Shown: positions 19,157 through 27,988 of the stretch, in pieces | How positions within the stretch are numbered: the first letter of the stretch is position 1 | Layout: each line of letters starts with the position of its first letter | Source of the DNA: an uncultured SAR86 cluster bacterium | GTDB taxonomy: Bacteria > Pseudomonadota > Gammaproteobacteria > Magnimaribacterales > D2472 | Assembly (NCBI GenBank): GCA_902599315.1 | Contig: CACKEY010000003.1 | Coordinates: 87,286-151,285 of the forward strand | DNA length: 64,000 nucleotides | Direction of reading: 5' to 3' | Program-made: the position numbers and the translations under genes | The notes under the pieces: generated by a model | The model's database searches: none | What the model saw: the letters and a program-made list of their open reading frames with translations, nothing else | Told to the model about the DNA's origin: nothing

Positions 19157-19917
19157 TGGATTTAGATAATAAAGTTTCTCTAGTTACAGGTGCAGGTCAA
19201 GGCATCGGTGAAGGTATAGCTAAAAACCTTGCTTCAAAAGGATCAAAGGTTATTGTTGTAGATCTTAATCAGCAATCATCAGAAAATGTGGCTGAGGAAA
19301 TTAATGCCAAATTTCCAAATTCTGCATTTAGTTTTCAAGCAGATCTTACTAATTCAGATGAGATTGAATCTATGCTTGAATTTGGTATTGTAAAATTTAA
19401 TAAGATTGATTGTATTTGTAATAATGCTGCTTCTTCAAAAGGCATTGGTCCTGTTGAGAATTACTCTCTTGAAGATGTTCAAGCAACACTTGATTTAACA
19501 TTTACTTCTCTATGGAAGTGCCTTCAAGCGGAAATAAGATTTTTAAAGCAGCAAGCTATTTCAGCCTCAGTTGTAAATATTTCATCTAATTCAGCTATAA
19601 AAGGATATGCATTTAATTCAATATATGCCGCAAGTAAGGCAGCAGTAAATAATTTAACACAATCAATTGCAAAAGAGATTGCAAGAAATAACATAAGAGT
19701 TAATGCTGTATCACCCGGAACAATAAATACACCTGGTGTAAGAGAATATTTTAAAGCTGAACCAAAAGCTAAAGAAATGCTTGAAAAATCCTCCTTGTTA
19801 AGAAGAATCGGTGAACCAGAGGAGGTTGGGGAATTGGTTTCATTTCTTTTGTCTGATAGATCCTCTTTCATCACTGGGCAAATTATTTCAGTTGATGGAG
19901 GCGCTTCAATTAATTAA
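19153..19917 (+). CDS. Short-chain dehydrogenase/reductase
   Basis: 254-residue classical SDR with NAD(P) motif TGAGQGIGEG, CNNAAS, and the active-site pair in YAASKAAVNNLTQSIAKE. It ends with FITGQIISVDGGASIN, the common FabG-like C-terminus. Asp in VVVDLNQQ at the end of strand 2 suggests NAD rather than NADP. The start is one of two adjacent ATGs and overlaps the hydrolase stop, so the two are translationally coupled. Substrate is unknown. Confidence 0.9.
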   Translation: MMDLDNKVSLVTGAGQGIGEGIAKNLASKGSKVIVVDLNQQSSENVAEEINAKFPNSAFSFQADLTNSDEIESMLEFGIVKFNKIDCICNNAASSKGIGPVENYSLEDVQATLDLTFTSLWKCLQAEIRFLKQQAISASVVNISSNSAIKGYAFNSIYAASKAAVNNLTQSIAKEIARNNIRVNAVSPGTINTPGVREYFKAEPKAKEMLEKSSLLRRIGEPEEVGELVSFLLSDRSSFITGQIISVDGGASIN

Positions 19918-19922
19918 ATCTA

Positions 19923-20612
19923 ATGTATAAAAATAAATATATTTACCCCGAATTAGTTAGGGTAGAAAAAAATGATGTTAGATATTATCGAGATTCTAAA
20001 GAAAATCTAGTTCCTTCAGTCACAACTATTCTTTCAGCAACTGGTGATAAAAGCGGTCTTGATGCCTGGAGGCGGCGCGTTGGACCAAAGGCAGCAAGAG
20101 CTGTTGTCGATGAGGCTACAACGATAGGAACCGCGGTTCACCTCGCAATTGAGAACTACCTATATGGTAAAGATTGGAAAAACTTCACGGATGATAAAAT
20201 GGGCTTGATGTCTCAACAAATTGCTCAGAGGTTTATTGATGATTGTCTTAATGATATAGATGAAGTTTGGGGTCTAGAATCTGGTTTAGTTGTTGATGGA
20301 TTATATGCTGGAACTGCAGACTGTATTGGCATGTTTAAAGGCAAGCCAACTATTATTGATTTTAAGACAGCAAAAAAAATTAAACGAAAAGATTGGATTG
20401 AAGATTATTTTTTACAGGGAGCAGCTTATGCAAATGCTCATAATGTTATGCATGGAACTCAGATAAACTCCATTGCTATTTTAATGGTAGATAGAGATCT
20501 ACTGTTTAAAGAATTTTTTGTTAGTGAGAATGAATTTGATAATTTCACTGATAAGTGGAAAAAAAGAATTATAGGTTACTATAAAACTCATGATGTTTTA
20601 GGGAGAGAATAA
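19923..20612 (+). CDS. PD-(D/E)XK nuclease, MGME1/phage exonuclease-like
   Basis: 229-residue RecB-like nuclease. Core residues: VPSVTTILSATG near 30, GTAVHLAIENYL (His73), an acidic Glu119 in LESGL, Asp133 in AGTADCIG, Asp146-Lys148 in TIIDFKTAK, and Gln165 in YFLQGAAYA. This is the H-E-D-DxK-Q/Y set of single-strand exonucleases such as MGME1 and the related nucleases of T4-like cyanophages. It lies alone between two SDR genes on the same strand, 5 bp after one and touching the next, with no other phage gene. It is either a cellular repair nuclease or a captured viral gene. Confidence 0.8.
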   Translation: MYKNKYIYPELVRVEKNDVRYYRDSKENLVPSVTTILSATGDKSGLDAWRRRVGPKAARAVVDEATTIGTAVHLAIENYLYGKDWKNFTDDKMGLMSQQIAQRFIDDCLNDIDEVWGLESGLVVDGLYAGTADCIGMFKGKPTIIDFKTAKKIKRKDWIEDYFLQGAAYANAHNVMHGTQINSIAILMVDRDLLFKEFFVSENEFDNFTDKWKKRIIGYYKTHDVLGRE

Positions 20613-21350
20613 ATGAATGATTTAAAAGATAGAATAATTATGATCACTGGTGCAAGTTCAGGTTTTGGAAAAGAAACTGCAAAGATGTGCGTTGCTTTGG
20701 GAGCCAAGGTAGTACTTGGCGCACGAAGAGAAGATAAACTTAAGGAATTATGCGACGAGTTGGGCACTGATTCATCAATTTATAAAGTAACTGATGTAAC
20801 TTCCAAAGATCAAATGCAAGCTTTGGCCGATTATGGCATTAAAAATTTTGGAAGAATTGATTCATTAGTAAATAATGCAGGAATTATGCCTTTATCGCTT
20901 CTCAAGAAGGGAAGAACTGATGAATGGGACCAAATGATTGATGTAAACATTAAAGGCGTTTTGTACGGAATAGATTCGGTTTACTCACATATGCTTGAGA
21001 GGGAGTCAGGGCAAATCATAAATGTTTCATCAGTTGCTGGAAAAAGAGTGATGCCAGGAAGTGCAGTGTATTCTGGAACTAAATATGCAGTAAGAGCTAT
21101 TTCAGAAGGTTTAAGGATAGAGTCTTCTGGCAAGATACAAGTAACCTGCATATATCCAGGAGCGTTTAAGACAGAGCTTGCATTCTCTATAAAAGACGAA
21201 TCAATGTTAGAGGCTCTGATGAGTAGAGGCATTGGAGAAGTTGCTCAACCTGCGGAAAGAGTCGCAGAGTCTATAATTTATGCTCTTCAATTAGATTCAG
21301 GAGTTTCAGTTAATGAAATAGTTATAAGGCCTACTGCTCAAGACGCATAA
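20613..21350 (+). CDS. Short-chain dehydrogenase (YdfG/clavaldehyde-dehydrogenase-like)
   Basis: 245-residue SDR: TGASSGFGKETAKM, LGARREDKL (Arg-Arg after strand 2 favours NADPH), NNAGIMPLSLL, and catalytic YSGTKYAVRAISEGLRIE. The C-terminal YALQLDSGVSVNEIVIRPTAQ is typical of the NADP-dependent YdfG/serine 3-dehydrogenase group. It begins directly after the nuclease stop. Substrate is unknown; members act on 3-hydroxy acids, alcohols or aldehydes. Confidence 0.9.
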   Translation: MNDLKDRIIMITGASSGFGKETAKMCVALGAKVVLGARREDKLKELCDELGTDSSIYKVTDVTSKDQMQALADYGIKNFGRIDSLVNNAGIMPLSLLKKGRTDEWDQMIDVNIKGVLYGIDSVYSHMLERESGQIINVSSVAGKRVMPGSAVYSGTKYAVRAISEGLRIESSGKIQVTCIYPGAFKTELAFSIKDESMLEALMSRGIGEVAQPAERVAESIIYALQLDSGVSVNEIVIRPTAQDA

Positions 21351-21357
21351 ATTTTAA

Positions 21358-23034
21358 ATGAAAATAACATTCTTCATTGTATTTATAATTTATGCCTCAT
21401 CAATAATTGCAGATTCAAAATGTAATCAAGCTGATTTAATTCTTGAAAATGCATCTATTTATGATGGTTTAAGTGATAAATCATTTATTGGAAGTATTGG
21501 GGTTAAAGACTCTAAGATATCATTTATCAATAAAGGAAAAATTACTGCATATGATGAGTGTGGTGGTACCAGAGTTATTAACCTAAAAGAATATTTTATT
21601 TATCCTGGATTTGTTGATGGACACGGACATTTAAAAGGAATTGGCTATAGAGAATTAACTCTTAATTTACAAGGAATACCCTCTCTAGATTTAACTTTAA
21701 AAGCGGTTAAAAATTACTTATCTTTAAAACAACCTAATGATTGGATTATAGGGCGAGGATGGATTGACAAAACTTGGCCAGAAAAAAGATTTCCAACAAG
21801 ATGGGATCTAGACTCTTTTTCTCCAAATAATCCTGTTGTTTTAGAGAGGGCAGATGGTCATGCCATTGTTGTTAATAGCATTGTTTTAAAACTTGCAAAT
21901 ATAGATTCTAACACTCCTGATCCTCAAGGCGGTTTTATAGAAAAAGATGATAATGGTGAACCGACAGGTTTATTGGTTGATATGGCTATGAATTTGATAG
22001 CAGATTTAATACCAAAATTAACAAGTGACGATGATAAAAAAGCATTTCTAGAGGGACTTCAAAGAAATGTGGCTCTAGGATGGACTCAAATACATGTTCC
22101 TGGAGGAACTTTTAAAGATATATCAATTTTAAATGAAATTAAATCAGAGAATAATCTTCTGCAAAGAGTTTATTTTATGGTCAGTGATGGAGAGCCAGCT
22201 GACTTACTTCTTGAAAAAGGCCCCATTATTGATTCAGAAAATTTATTAACGGTTCGAACAATTAAAATGTATGCAGATGGAGCATTAGGCTCAAGAGGCG
22301 CTGCACTAATTGAAAAATATAGTGATTATGATGGCAAGGGAGTTTTTATTTTTCGCGAAGAAGAGACTAAACCAAGATTATCTAAAGCATTAAAAAAGGG
22401 CATACAAATAGCGACGCATGCTATTGGTGACAACGGAAACAGAGTTGTTTTAGATTGGTATGAAGATGCCTTTGAAAAAGCAAAAAATAATGATCAATTA
22501 ATTTCTGAGCCAAGATGGAGAATAGAGCATGCTCAAAACATTACCCCAATTGATCAAAAACGATTTGTTGAATTAAATGTTATTCCTGCTATGCAACCAT
22601 CTCATGCAATTGGTGATTTACATTTTGCAATTGACAGATTGGGATTAGAGAGAATTAACAATGCATATGCTTGGAGAGATCTCATAGATCAAGGTTTAAT
22701 TATTGCAGGGGGTTCAGATGCCCCTGTTGAAATTGGCGATCCAAGAATTGAATTTTATGCAGCCATTTCTAGGAAGGATGTTGATGGATTTCACGCTGAG
22801 GGATGGAACCTAAATCAAAGATTAACTAGATTGGAAGCATTAAAAATGTTTACCATATGGCCAGCTGTCGCTTCTTTTGAGGATAGCATTAAGGGAACAA
22901 TTGAGGTTGGTAAGTTAGCAGACTTTACTGTTTTTGATAAGGATATTATGACAATCCCAGAGCAAGAAATTTTAAACGTGAAGAATATTTATACCATTGT
23001 TGGTGGACGAATAGTTTTCGAGGAGTTACTTTAA
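21358..23034 (+). CDS. Amidohydrolase family 3 (YtcJ-like), exported
   Basis: 558-residue metal-dependent hydrolase with a signal peptide (MKITFFIVFIIYASSIIA). Metal and active-site motifs appear in order: YPGFVDGHGHLKG, ERADGHAIVVNS, RTIKMYADGALGSRGA (the lysine site), ATHAIGDNGNRVVLD, WRIEHAQNI and GGSDAPVE. YtcJ-type enzymes hydrolyse N-substituted formamides and similar amides. Its stop overlaps the stop of the converging GMC gene by four bases. The signal peptide suggests periplasmic action; substrate is unknown. Confidence 0.9.
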   Translation: MKITFFIVFIIYASSIIADSKCNQADLILENASIYDGLSDKSFIGSIGVKDSKISFINKGKITAYDECGGTRVINLKEYFIYPGFVDGHGHLKGIGYRELTLNLQGIPSLDLTLKAVKNYLSLKQPNDWIIGRGWIDKTWPEKRFPTRWDLDSFSPNNPVVLERADGHAIVVNSIVLKLANIDSNTPDPQGGFIEKDDNGEPTGLLVDMAMNLIADLIPKLTSDDDKKAFLEGLQRNVALGWTQIHVPGGTFKDISILNEIKSENNLLQRVYFMVSDGEPADLLLEKGPIIDSENLLTVRTIKMYADGALGSRGAALIEKYSDYDGKGVFIFREEETKPRLSKALKKGIQIATHAIGDNGNRVVLDWYEDAFEKAKNNDQLISEPRWRIEHAQNITPIDQKRFVELNVIPAMQPSHAIGDLHFAIDRLGLERINNAYAWRDLIDQGLIIAGGSDAPVEIGDPRIEFYAAISRKDVDGFHAEGWNLNQRLTRLEALKMFTIWPAVASFEDSIKGTIEVGKLADFTVFDKDIMTIPEQEILNVKNIYTIVGGRIVFEELL

Positions 23035-24626
23035 TTGCTCTGTAATATTAAATCAGCGCATTTAGCCCCAACCACGTTGCATGTTGCATTTGTATTTCCA
23101 GATATTATGGTTGGAAATATTGATGCATCTGCAACTCTTAAGCCTCTTATACCCTTTACTCTTAAATCCTGATCGACAACACATTCAGTCCCATTCCCCA
23201 TTTTGCAGGTTCCAATTGGATGATAAACAGACAGAGACTCATTTCTAATAAATTCATCAATCTCATTATCTGTTTGATAAATTGACCCCGGTTGAATTTC
23301 AGTTGCTCCTAGATTCTTCATGGTTGTGGTATTGAAAACTTCTCTAATTTTATTTACTCCTTCAATCATATGCTTGATATCTTTTTCTTCAGTTAAATAA
23401 TTAGCATAGATTTTTGGAGCAATATTTGGATCAGAGGATTGTAGTTCAATGTGCCCTCTACTTTCAGGTCTTAAATTGCATATTGATGCTGTTATTCCAG
23501 ATGTAGGTTTCATGGCCCCACTTTTCTTGTATTCACCGGCACCAGGTGCAAAGTGAATTTGTGCATTTGGTGTTTTTTCATTTGAATTGGTTTTAAAAAA
23601 TACACCTATATCTGATGCAGGGTAGGTCATTAATCCTGTATTTTTAATAAAATATTCATAGAGATTTTTAACCATTGCAAATGGCTTCATTAGCTCACTA
23701 AATGTTTTTAATCCATTGACCTTATAACTTAAATTCACAGTAAGATGATCTTGTAAATTTTGACCAACTCCAGGTAAGTCGTGAACTTGAGATATTTGAT
23801 ATTTTTTAAGATGATTTTTCGGGCCAATTCCAGATAGCATAAGTATTTGGGGTGAGTTAATACTTCCCCCACTAAGAATTAATTCAGATGAACATCCTAT
23901 TACTCCTGAAAACTTCTTATTGGAAATCTTTACACCAATTACTTTTTTGTTTGAGGTGATAATTTTTTCAACTAAGGTATTTGTTAATATATCTAAATTT
24001 GGTCGATTTAATATTGGTTTTAAAAATGCATCAGCGGCGCTAAATCTTTTTCCATTTTTAATATTTACTTGATATTGTCCAAATCCTTCCTGATCTGTTC
24101 CATTGAAATCACTATTATTTTTGAAACCAAATTCTGAACACGCCTTTAAAAATTGTTTAGATGCATCAAGAATAGGCTGGAATGTTTCAACCCACAAGGG
24201 CCCAAAATTTCCATGAAACTGATCTTCATGATTTTGATTATTCTCCAAAGCAATAAAATATTTCAGTAAATCACGATAGCCCCAACCATTATTTCCTAAT
24301 TGTTCCCAATTATCATAATCATCAGCTTGACCTCGAACATATAACATTCCATTAATGGAGCTACTTCCTCCCAACGTTTTTCCCCTTGGCCAATTTATTG
24401 TTCGATTATTTAGATTTTTTTCAGGCTCAGTTTCATAGCCCCATCCATATTTTTTACTCTTAAACAATGAACTTGCTGCAAGGGGCATCTTGATAGAATA
24501 TGAAGAATCGAGTGGACCGGCCTCAATCAAAAGAACAGAATTTTTAGGATCTTCTGAAAGTTTATTTGCTAAAACACATCCTGCACTTCCAGCACCAACA
24601 ATGATATATTTATGACTAAATTTCAT
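23031..24626 (-). CDS. GMC family FAD-dependent alcohol/choline dehydrogenase-like
   Basis: 531-residue flavoprotein. N-terminal FAD motif YIIVGAGSAGCVLANKLSED, GMC signature 1 around GKTLGGSSSINGMLYVRG, signature 2 in GSINSPQILMLSGIGP, and the catalytic His in LSVYHPIGTCKMG followed by GNTNATCNVVGAKCADLI. Length matches BetA-type choline dehydrogenase and alcohol dehydrogenases such as AlkJ. It has no betaine-aldehyde dehydrogenase neighbour, so aliphatic alcohol oxidation is as likely as choline. It faces away from peptidase E, 26 bp apart. Confidence 0.92.
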   Translation of the reverse strand: MKFSHKYIIVGAGSAGCVLANKLSEDPKNSVLLIEAGPLDSSYSIKMPLAASSLFKSKKYGWGYETEPEKNLNNRTINWPRGKTLGGSSSINGMLYVRGQADDYDNWEQLGNNGWGYRDLLKYFIALENNQNHEDQFHGNFGPLWVETFQPILDASKQFLKACSEFGFKNNSDFNGTDQEGFGQYQVNIKNGKRFSAADAFLKPILNRPNLDILTNTLVEKIITSNKKVIGVKISNKKFSGVIGCSSELILSGGSINSPQILMLSGIGPKNHLKKYQISQVHDLPGVGQNLQDHLTVNLSYKVNGLKTFSELMKPFAMVKNLYEYFIKNTGLMTYPASDIGVFFKTNSNEKTPNAQIHFAPGAGEYKKSGAMKPTSGITASICNLRPESRGHIELQSSDPNIAPKIYANYLTEEKDIKHMIEGVNKIREVFNTTTMKNLGATEIQPGSIYQTDNEIDEFIRNESLSVYHPIGTCKMGNGTECVVDQDLRVKGIRGLRVADASIFPTIISGNTNATCNVVGAKCADLILQSN

Positions 24627-24652
24627 TAATCTAATATCTCTTAGGTAATCAT

Positions 24653-25348
24653 ATGCGTCAAGTAATAGCTATTGGTGGAGGAGGCTTCGGTAGAACCACT
24701 AAATCTAAACTTATAGAACAATATATTTTGAATCTAACAGGTAAGACAATACCTAATATATGTTTTATTCCTACTGCTACAGGTGACTTAGAACAATATA
24801 TTAAAAATTTTTATTCAGTTTTTTCAAAATTAAAATGTAATGCTTCTCATATAAGTTTTTTTAAACGAACTATTGACCTTCAAGAGCATATTGCAAAACA
24901 GGATGCTGTCTTTGTTGGAGGAGGAAATACAAAAAGTATGTTAGCTGTATGGAGAGACTGGGGCTTAGATATAATTCTTGAAGATGCTTATCATCGTGGT
25001 GTAATAATGAGTGGGGTAAGTGCTGGTGCAATTTGTTGGTTTGAAAATGGTTTAACTGATTCATGGGAAAGCGAGCTTAAACTGATCGAATGCATGAATT
25101 TCATTCCTGGAAACTGTGCTCCTCATTATGATGAAGAGCCTGAAAGAAGGCCTGCAACAAAAAAACTACTTGAAGAAAAATATATTAATTTTATGTATGG
25201 AATTGAGGGAGGGGCTGCGCTTCATTTTGTTAATGAGACACCCAAACAAACCATAAGATTTAAAAAAAATAAGAATGCTTATAAAGTTACACTTGATAAA
25301 GATGTAATTAATGAGAATGCCTTTGAAATCATAGAGTTAAGAAATTAA
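24653..25348 (+). CDS. pepE: Peptidase E (S51 family) dipeptidase
   Basis: 231-residue class I glutamine-amidotransferase-like serine peptidase. It begins IAIGGGGFGRTT and carries AVFVGGGNTKSMLAVWRDWGLD, the nucleophile elbow SGVSAGAICWFENG and the catalytic-region NCAPHYDEEPERR. Family members cleave Asp-X dipeptides or cyanophycin dipeptides in the cytoplasm. A 26-bp gap separates it from the divergent GMC gene. Closest type appears to be the peptidase E of marine bacteria and Firmicutes rather than E. coli PepE. Confidence 0.88.
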   Translation: MRQVIAIGGGGFGRTTKSKLIEQYILNLTGKTIPNICFIPTATGDLEQYIKNFYSVFSKLKCNASHISFFKRTIDLQEHIAKQDAVFVGGGNTKSMLAVWRDWGLDIILEDAYHRGVIMSGVSAGAICWFENGLTDSWESELKLIECMNFIPGNCAPHYDEEPERRPATKKLLEEKYINFMYGIEGGAALHFVNETPKQTIRFKKNKNAYKVTLDKDVINENAFEIIELRN

Positions 25349-25437
25349 ATTATGATGCCAAATTTATGCTCAAATCTAGCCTTTTTCTTCTGAATAAGTT
25401 AATTTATCAGTAATTCTAATCAATTTAATTATCATTT

Positions 25438-25977
25438 ATGTTTACAAGAATGGACCAGAGCACTCAAGAAGAGTGGCAGCATATCAGTGAAGAGCACATG
25501 CCCCACATATTTGATATGCCAAAAAGAATTATTTCAATGTTAAAGCAAGCTAAAGAATTAACGCTTGGTTTTGGTACTGATCAATTACATCATGCCTTAC
25601 AAACGGCAACAATGGCAAGAAGAGCTGGAGCTGACGATGAGATGATACTTATTAGTTTAATTCATGATATTGGAAAGGTAATTAATGTGCCAAACCACGG
25701 CCAAATAGCTGCTGAAATGATAAAGCCGTATGTCAGTGAAGATGCATATCACATAATAAGAACTCATCAAGATTTTCAAGGAGAACACTATTATCACTAT
25801 ATGGGTAAACCACAAGATTTACGTAAACAATATGTGAATGAGTCTTGGTATAAAAAAGCAATTGAGTTCACAGATGAATGGGATCAAGCAGCATTTGATC
25901 CTGAGTATAAAACTGATTCTCTAGAATCATTTGTACCCCTGATCAATAAGTTTTTTGCTGCACCTCATACGGTTTAA
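25438..25977 (+). CDS. HD-domain protein resembling PhnZ/MIOX-type diiron oxygenases
   Basis: 179-residue all-helical HD protein. Likely metal ligands are His52 (LHHALQTATMARR), His76-Asp77 (LIHDIGK), His87 (NHGQIAA), His110 (IIRTHQDFQG) and Asp149 (EWDQAAFDPEY). This H...HD...H...H...D set is the mixed-valent diiron site of myo-inositol oxygenase and PhnZ, whereas hydrolytic HD enzymes usually bind fewer ligands. GEHYYHYMG and WDQAAFDP are typical of the PhnZ-like group. PhnZ cleaves the C-P bond of a hydroxyphosphonate made by a PhnY oxygenase; no phnY is in the window, so the substrate is open. No Shine-Dalgarno is visible. Confidence 0.8.
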   Translation: MFTRMDQSTQEEWQHISEEHMPHIFDMPKRIISMLKQAKELTLGFGTDQLHHALQTATMARRAGADDEMILISLIHDIGKVINVPNHGQIAAEMIKPYVSEDAYHIIRTHQDFQGEHYYHYMGKPQDLRKQYVNESWYKKAIEFTDEWDQAAFDPEYKTDSLESFVPLINKFFAAPHTV

Positions 25978-26009
25978 TTAATCAAGAACACCAATAACTC
26001 TCAAAAATT

Positions 26010-26735
26010 ATGAATAGTAATATTTGGAGTGATATAAAAGAAGAAATTTCTCTAAGAATAGATGCTGAGCCATCATTAAAGGATTATCTTGAGAGCTTAA
26101 TTTTATCTAAGGATAATATAATTGAAGCAACAGCAGCAATCCTCGCATCAAAACTTCATAATGATGCGTTATCATCAATTGATCTTTATCAAATAATTTT
26201 GTCTTCATACAACGAGAAAAAATCAGTTCAAGAAAGTCTTTTTGAAGATATTTTATTTTTTCGTAAAAATGATCCGGCCTGTAAATATTTATCTACGCCA
26301 CTTCTTTTTTATAAAGGTTTCCAGGGGTTAGCTGCATATAGATCAAGCAATATTTTGTGGAACAATGATAGGCATACCATGGCTTTGTATATCCAAAATA
26401 GATCATCTGAAGTATTTGGTGTTGATATTCATCCAGCAGCAACTATTGATAGTTCTGTGATGATTGATCATGCTACAGGCGTAGTAATTGGTGAGACTTC
26501 TAAAATTAATAAGGGCGTTTCAATTTTTCAAGGTGTTACATTAGGTGGTAAAGGTTTTAATAGAGGTGATAGGCATCCTAAAATTGAAGAGGGCGTATCT
26601 ATCTTTGCATCAAGTACGATATTAGGGAATGTAACAATTGGTAAAAACTCTGTGGTTGCTGCCGGAAGTTTAGTGCTTGAGGATGTTGAGGAAGAGACAA
26701 CTGTAGCAGGAATTCCTGCAAAAAAAATTAAATAG
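26010..26735 (+). CDS. cysE: Serine O-acetyltransferase
   Basis: 241-residue left-handed beta-helix enzyme making O-acetylserine for cysteine synthesis. The N-terminal helical domain is followed by hexapeptide repeats from about residue 145: GVDIHPAATIDSSVMIDHATGVVIGETSKI, GVTLGGKGFNRGDRHPKI, and a closing VAGIPAKKIK. The His of MIDHATG and of DRHPKI match the catalytic region. It converges on cysK, the next enzyme of the pathway, with an 8-bp overlap of gene ends. Confidence 0.95.
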   Translation: MNSNIWSDIKEEISLRIDAEPSLKDYLESLILSKDNIIEATAAILASKLHNDALSSIDLYQIILSSYNEKKSVQESLFEDILFFRKNDPACKYLSTPLLFYKGFQGLAAYRSSNILWNNDRHTMALYIQNRSSEVFGVDIHPAATIDSSVMIDHATGVVIGETSKINKGVSIFQGVTLGGKGFNRGDRHPKIEEGVSIFASSTILGNVTIGKNSVVAAGSLVLEDVEEETTVAGIPAKKIK

Positions 26736-27750
26736 AATTTAAAATTTCATTTTCTTCATCATTCATTTCAGAATCAATTTTTTCAAACAATATAGATGTT
26801 AAATACCTTTCCGCAGTATCTGCTAGCATGCATAAGATATTTGACCCGTCAGGGGCTTCCTCCGCTATTTTCATTGCAACTGCAAATGTTGATCCCCCAG
26901 ATATTCCAGTAATTATTCCTTCATTGGAAGCTAATTGATGAGACCAGTAAATTCCATCCTCACCTGTGACAGGTATATTAATATCAAAATAATTTTTATC
27001 AATTGATTCTTGAAGCACTAAAGGGATAAAGTCAGGTGTCCAACCTTGGATTGGATGAGGGTTCCATGAATCATGCGCACTTGCAGGTGATCCGTCCTGA
27101 TTCCTTTTTTGTGTTATTAAACTATTAACCAATTGAGCATTTTCAGGTTCAGTGATAACCAGTTTTGTTTTTGGTGATTGATCTCTTAGAACACGAGAGA
27201 CCCCACTAAAAGTTCCACCCGTTCCATAACCTGATATCCAATAATTTAATCCTAATTCTTTAAAGTCATTCAAAATTTCTATAGCAGTTGTTTTTTCATG
27301 AATATCTGCATTCGCATCATTTTCAAACTGTTTGGCATAAAACCATTTATTTTTTTTGCATAATTTCTTGGCAAGATTATATGCAGCAGTTGTTCCCTCA
27401 GATGCTGGCGTTAATAGAACTTTGGCTCCAAGAAATCGCATTAATTTTCTTCTTTCTATAGATGTACTGTCAGGCATTGTCATCACGCATGGATAGCCTT
27501 TGTTTGCGCATACCATCGCCAATCCAATTCCAGTATTGCCACTTGTCGCTTCAACAACAGTTTGTTTAGGTTTCAATAATCCCTCTTTTTCAGCTTTTTC
27601 AATAATACTTAAAGCCAATCTATCCTTTACTGAACCTCCTGGATTGAAGTACTCAGCTTTGACAAAAAGATTAATATTTTTAGGTGCTATGTTTTTAATT
27701 TTTATAATTGGTGTGTTACCAATAGAACTTAATAAGTCTTTATGAATCAT
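26728..27750 (-). CDS. cysK: Cysteine synthase (O-acetylserine sulfhydrylase)
   Basis: 340-residue fold-type II PLP enzyme. The PLP lysine is in YFNPGGSVKDRLAL (about residue 42), the substrate loop is ATSGNTGIGLAMV, the phosphate loop is SGYGTGGTFSGVSRVL, and EGIITGISGGSTFAV follows. The C-terminus has AERYLTSILFEK instead of the usual ERYLST and a 15-residue acidic tail. It uses O-acetylserine from CysE plus sulfide. Tandem TTTAAGTAA repeats lie 20-45 bp upstream. It could also be a CysM or cystathionine beta-synthase relative, but length fits CysK. Confidence 0.93.
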   Translation of the reverse strand: MIHKDLLSSIGNTPIIKIKNIAPKNINLFVKAEYFNPGGSVKDRLALSIIEKAEKEGLLKPKQTVVEATSGNTGIGLAMVCANKGYPCVMTMPDSTSIERRKLMRFLGAKVLLTPASEGTTAAYNLAKKLCKKNKWFYAKQFENDANADIHEKTTAIEILNDFKELGLNYWISGYGTGGTFSGVSRVLRDQSPKTKLVITEPENAQLVNSLITQKRNQDGSPASAHDSWNPHPIQGWTPDFIPLVLQESIDKNYFDINIPVTGEDGIYWSHQLASNEGIITGISGGSTFAVAMKIAEEAPDGSNILCMLADTAERYLTSILFEKIDSEMNDEENEILNSI

Positions 27751-27770
27751 GTTAAGTGCCTTACTTTGTA

Positions 27771-27793
27771 TTTAAGTAATTTGTTTTAAGTAA
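27771..27793 (-). promoter_or_regulatory. Tandem TTTAAGTAA repeats upstream of cysK
   Basis: Two exact copies of TTTAAGTAA are 14 bp apart (27771 and 27785), starting 21 bp upstream of the cysK start. TTAAGTAA-type repeats are a plausible regulator site or overlap a promoter. No known binding consensus is matched with confidence. Confidence 0.3.
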
Positions 27794-27850
27794 GATATTA
27801 TAATATTAATATAAGAAATTTTTTAGAGATTATAAGGGTCACATGTCACA

Positions 27851-27878
27851 TTTACTTATTTCTAAAAGTCTTTAAAAT
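27851..27878 (+). promoter_or_regulatory. Possible promoter of tRNA-Ser
   Basis: TTTACT and TAAAAT are separated by 16 bp, and the -10 ends 17 bp before the tRNA 5' end. Both hexamers are four or five of six matches to sigma-70 consensus. Confidence 0.35.
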
Positions 27879-27895
27879 GCTTTATCCAAAGGAAC

Positions 27896-27985
27896 GGAGA
27901 GATGGCAGAGCGGTTGAATGCACTGGTCTTGAAAACCAGCAAACCTTCGCGGGTTTCCAGGGTTCGAATCCCTGTCTCTCCGCCA
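27896..27985 (+). tRNA. tRNA-Ser(UGA)
   Basis: A 90-nt class II tRNA. Acceptor arms GGAGAGA and TCTCTCC pair, G is the discriminator and CCA is encoded. The anticodon arm CTGGT-CTTGAAA-ACCAG gives anticodon TGA, which reads UCA and related serine codons. A long variable arm (AACCTTCGCGGGTT region) identifies serine, and the T arm reads CAGGGTTCGAATCCCTG. It ends 3 bp before the stop of a converging hydrolase gene with no terminator between them. Confidence 0.98.
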
Positions 27986-27988
27986 GTT

